Notes under the pieces: model-generated
What the model was told of the DNA's origin: nothing
The model's input: the letters and a program-made list of their open reading frames with translations, nothing else
The model's database searches: none
Shown: positions 28,397 to 30,046 of the stretch, one piece after another
Layout: each line of letters begins with the position of its first letter
Position numbering within the stretch: the stretch's first letter is position 1
Assembly: GCA_018668095.1 (NCBI GenBank)
Contig: JABIQF010000244.1
Location: 1 to 30,046 of the forward strand
Source: Cellvibrionales bacterium
Lineage (GTDB): Bacteria > Pseudomonadota > Gammaproteobacteria > Pseudomonadales > UBA7434
DNA length: 30,046 bases
Direction: 5' to 3'
Program-made: the position numbers and the translations under genes

Positions 28397-28444
28397 AGAT
28401 ATAGCCGTTCATTAATAGTTGCTCTATCAATAGCTGCTATATCT
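28397..28444 (+). terminator. Long inverted repeat after rpoN (possible terminator)
   Basis: The nine-base arms AGATATAGC (28397-28405) and GCTATATCT (28436-28444) are perfect inverted copies 30 bases apart. The inner bases can form a second imperfect stem around TTGCT. Two imperfect 15-base tandem units, 28414-28428 and 28429-28443, make up most of the structure (13 of 15 matches). CTGTTTTATA follows, a weak T run. It lies 73 bases after the rpoN stop, so a terminator or a processing signal is plausible. Confidence 0.35.
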
Positions 28445-28508
28445 CTGTTTTATAGCGTATTTAGCTGTTAAACGATCATATACCCAATATTTAATTACCA
28501 AAAATTAA

Positions 28509-28541
28509 GTTATAAAGTTTTTAGTTCCGCGCTTTTATAAC
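28509..28541. repeat. Inverted repeat GTTATAAA / TTTATAAC
   Basis: Eight-base arms at 28509-28516 and 28534-28541 are perfect inverted copies separated by 17 bases that include CCGCGC. Such a repeat could be an operator for a dimeric regulator or an RNA hairpin. No T run follows, so a terminator is unlikely. Confidence 0.3.
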
Positions 28542-28780
28542 GGCACTAAAATAAGACCAACTCTCTCAACTAGGTCAATAATGTGAAAAAAATAAACGCT
28601 ACTGATCCGCGTTTAAAGCCACGCCATTTACACATCGAATCAAGTTACTCGCTTGCAATCTTGACGAACATCCAAATTTTCTATCATGCTTTTTTAAAAA
28701 GTGTGTTCTGCAAATCATTTTCGACACAATCGCCTTACTTTAATCGTCTTAAACAATCATCATTTATTGCCAATGTGTTC

Positions 28781-28809
28781 GCCGTTAATAACGGCTAATA
28801 CTTTTTTTT
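28781..28809 (+). terminator. Hairpin followed by eight T just before hpf
   Basis: GCCGTT (28781-28786) and AACGGC (28790-28795) form a perfect six-base-pair stem with a three-base loop. After six bases (TAATAC) comes a run of eight T. The spacing to the T run is longer than in standard intrinsic terminators, so efficiency is uncertain. It ends 28 bases before the hpf ATG, which would leave hpf without a promoter if it fully stopped transcription; it could act as an attenuator. Confidence 0.45.
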
Positions 28810-28837
28810 CAATCAGTGCATTAATTAGGAGAAGTCT

Positions 28838-29200
28838 ATGCGAATCAATATCAGCGGTCATCATGTTGAAGTTACTCACCCACTACGAGAATACGTATTG
28901 AGTAAATTTGATCGACTCGAGAGACACTTTGATCAAATCACCAATATCGACGTCACCTTAGTCGTCGAAAAAGCCGTACAAAAAGCCGAGGCCTCGGTGC
29001 ATGTATCAGGCGCAGACTTATTTGCCAATGCAAAAAATCAAGATATGTACGCAGCCATCGACGGCCTTGCCGATAAGCTCGATAGACAAATCATAAAGCA
29101 CAAAGAAAAAACACAAGGCAAACACCATCGTGAAAGTCTTAAACAGCAACCGCTCGACATCGTAACCGCTGATGATGACATCATGGAGTATGACGACTAA
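28838..29200 (+). CDS. hpf: Ribosome hibernation promoting factor
   Basis: HPF binds the 30S subunit in the mRNA and tRNA channel and helps form inactive 100S ribosome dimers in slow growth. The 120-residue protein has the S30AE fold: ISGHHVEVTHPLREYVLSKF at the start, then the central beta strands and MYAAIDGLADKLDRQIIKHKEK. It is a short HPF with about 20 extra residues at the C-terminus, rich in Asp and Glu at the end, compared with the 95-residue E. coli protein. A good GGAGAA site lies just upstream of the ATG. ptsN follows after 2 bases. Confidence 0.95.
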   Translation: MRINISGHHVEVTHPLREYVLSKFDRLERHFDQITNIDVTLVVEKAVQKAEASVHVSGADLFANAKNQDMYAAIDGLADKLDRQIIKHKEKTQGKHHRESLKQQPLDIVTADDDIMEYDD

Positions 29201-29202
29201 CC

Positions 29203-29658
29203 ATGCTCGACTCATTACTTATTACAGCGCGGATACAGCTTCATGCGAGTATCGTCAGCAAAAAAAAATCGCTACAGACACTCTCTTGTCTATTTGCAGA
29301 AAACGATAACAATCTCAATCAGGATTTAGTTTTCGATGCATTTACCAGTCGAGAAAAACTCGGTAGCACTGCACTAGAAAACGGCATTGCCATACCACAT
29401 TGCCGTTTTTCCGGTTGCACACAAGCCCAATCAGCCATTTTAACTTTGGATAACGGCATTGATTTTGATGCCCGAGATGGCAAGCCCGTCGATTTACTTT
29501 GGGCATTAATCGTACCCGAAGAATCCACCGATGAACATCTCGCTATTTTAGGGCTAATGGCAAAAATATTAAGCCAAGAATCACTTTGTCAAAAGATACG
29601 CCAAGCAACCGATGCTAACTCACTCAAAAATATGCTCACACAACTTAATCTAGACTAG
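29203..29658 (+). CDS. ptsN: Nitrogen PTS enzyme IIA component PtsN
   Basis: PtsN (EIIA-Ntr) receives phosphate through PtsP and NPr. In its two states it regulates other proteins, for example potassium transport in E. coli, rather than carrying sugar. The 151-residue product has the EIIA fold with the phosphorylated histidine His66 in GIAIPHCRF, preceded by SREKLGSTALENG. LLWALIVPEESTDEHLAILGLMAKIL is typical of the family. It follows hpf by 2 bases, with GGAG 16 bases before the start, so coupled translation is likely. The remaining cluster gene for NPr usually lies after rapZ, outside the window. Confidence 0.95.
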   Translation: MLDSLLITARIQLHASIVSKKKSLQTLSCLFAENDNNLNQDLVFDAFTSREKLGSTALENGIAIPHCRFSGCTQAQSAILTLDNGIDFDARDGKPVDLLWALIVPEESTDEHLAILGLMAKILSQESLCQKIRQATDANSLKNMLTQLNLD

Positions 29659-29726
29659 CAACGGCTGCGCAAGCGTTTAATCGATAAGAACAATTTAAGA
29701 AAGAATACTTAATAGAGAATAATAGT

Positions 29727-30046
29727 ATGAAGCTCGTGATAATTAGTGGACGATCTGGATCGGGAAAGAGCTCGGCTCTTAACATGCTTGAAGATTTAGA
29801 CTTTTACTGCATTGATAACCTCCCCGCTGGCTTACTCCCCGCACTCGCGAAGCAAGCTATCGATGTTGATCATCATGACGATCACAGTAATGTCAAAATA
29901 GCCGTTAGCATTGATGCTCGAAATATCCCTACCGATTTATCATGTTTTCCACAATTAATGGCTGAAATTCCAGATGTCGTCGACACCAATATCATTTATC
30001 TGGACGCCAACAACAGCACATTAATCAAGCGCTTCTCTGAAACACG
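29727..30046 (+). CDS. rapZ: RNase adapter protein RapZ, N-terminal part (cut by window end)
   Basis: RapZ binds nucleotide and, in E. coli, guides RNase E to the GlmZ small RNA to control glucosamine-6-phosphate synthesis. Only the first 106 codons are present. My translation shows the Walker A motif [17 protein letters not shown] at about 8-24, then [13 protein letters not shown] and the late segment [19 protein letters not shown], all matching this family. GAGAA lies about 9 bases before the ATG. The position after ptsN is the standard one. The C-terminal RNA-binding domain is outside the window. Confidence 0.93.
   Translation, partial: MKLVIISGRSGSGKSSALNMLEDLDFYCIDNLPAGLLPALAKQAIDVDHHDDHSNVKIAVSIDARNIPTDLSCFPQLMAEIPDVVDTNIIYLDANNSTLIKRFSET

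Larger units (their letters stand above)
28324..28837. other. Intergenic region between rpoN and hpf
   Basis: This 514-base gap is unusually long for this cluster. It holds three inverted repeats (28397-28444, 28509-28541 and 28781-28795, the last followed by eight T) and a 71-codon frame with a GTG start at 28583-28798 that I do not accept as a gene on present evidence. It may contain the rpoN terminator and a separate hpf promoter, or a small RNA. Confidence 0.55.

Overview
The window is a stretch of core chromosome from a moderately AT-rich gammaproteobacterium. Nearly every gene belongs to cell division, peptidoglycan synthesis, histidine synthesis, lipopolysaccharide export or the sigma-54/nitrogen-PTS cluster. 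The gene order murA-hisG-hisD-hisC, a short-form HisG and a BolA-like gene beside murA resemble Pseudomonas and its marine relatives more than the enterics. MurE carries the DNPR motif of meso-diaminopimelate ligases, as expected for a Gram-negative cell wall. I cannot name the genus. I see no rRNA, tRNA, CRISPR array, insertion sequence, prophage or defence genes.

Region 1 (1-15070, minus strand) is a complete division and cell wall (dcw) cluster in the classical order mraZ-rsmH-ftsL-ftsI-murE-murF-mraY-murD-ftsW-murG-murC-ddl-ftsQ-ftsA. It is transcribed towards position 1, and ftsA is cut by the window edge. Genes overlap by 1-14 bases or are separated by a few bases, so this is one long operon with translational coupling. 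Upstream of mraZ there is a good sigma-70 promoter followed by three TGG repeats at 10-bp spacing, which match the known MraZ operator layout.

Region 2 (15071-21300, minus strand) begins with a 588-bp intergenic stretch holding the promoter, an AT-only hairpin and a short tandem repeat that runs into the 3' end of hisC. It is followed by hisC, hisD, hisG, murA, a BolA/IbaG-family gene and mlaC. mlaC stands without mlaF, mlaE, mlaD and mlaB, which normally sit beside it.

Region 3 (21706-30046, plus strand) reads yrbG-like antiporter, kdsD, kdsC, lptC, lptA, lptB, rpoN, hpf, ptsN, rapZ (cut by the window end). kdsD and kdsC supply Kdo for lipopolysaccharide. lptC, lptA and lptB export lipopolysaccharide. 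rpoN, hpf, ptsN and rapZ form the conserved sigma-54/ribosome hibernation/PTS-Ntr group. A sequence with the -24/-12 spacing of sigma-54 promoters lies upstream of rpoN itself, and the 514-bp rpoN-hpf gap holds several inverted repeats.

I did not find an undescribed multi-gene system. The most useful leads are regulatory (the sigma-54-like site before rpoN, the MraZ operator, the hairpins before hpf) and genomic (the orphan mlaC and the direct contact of the dcw cluster with the his/murA block).
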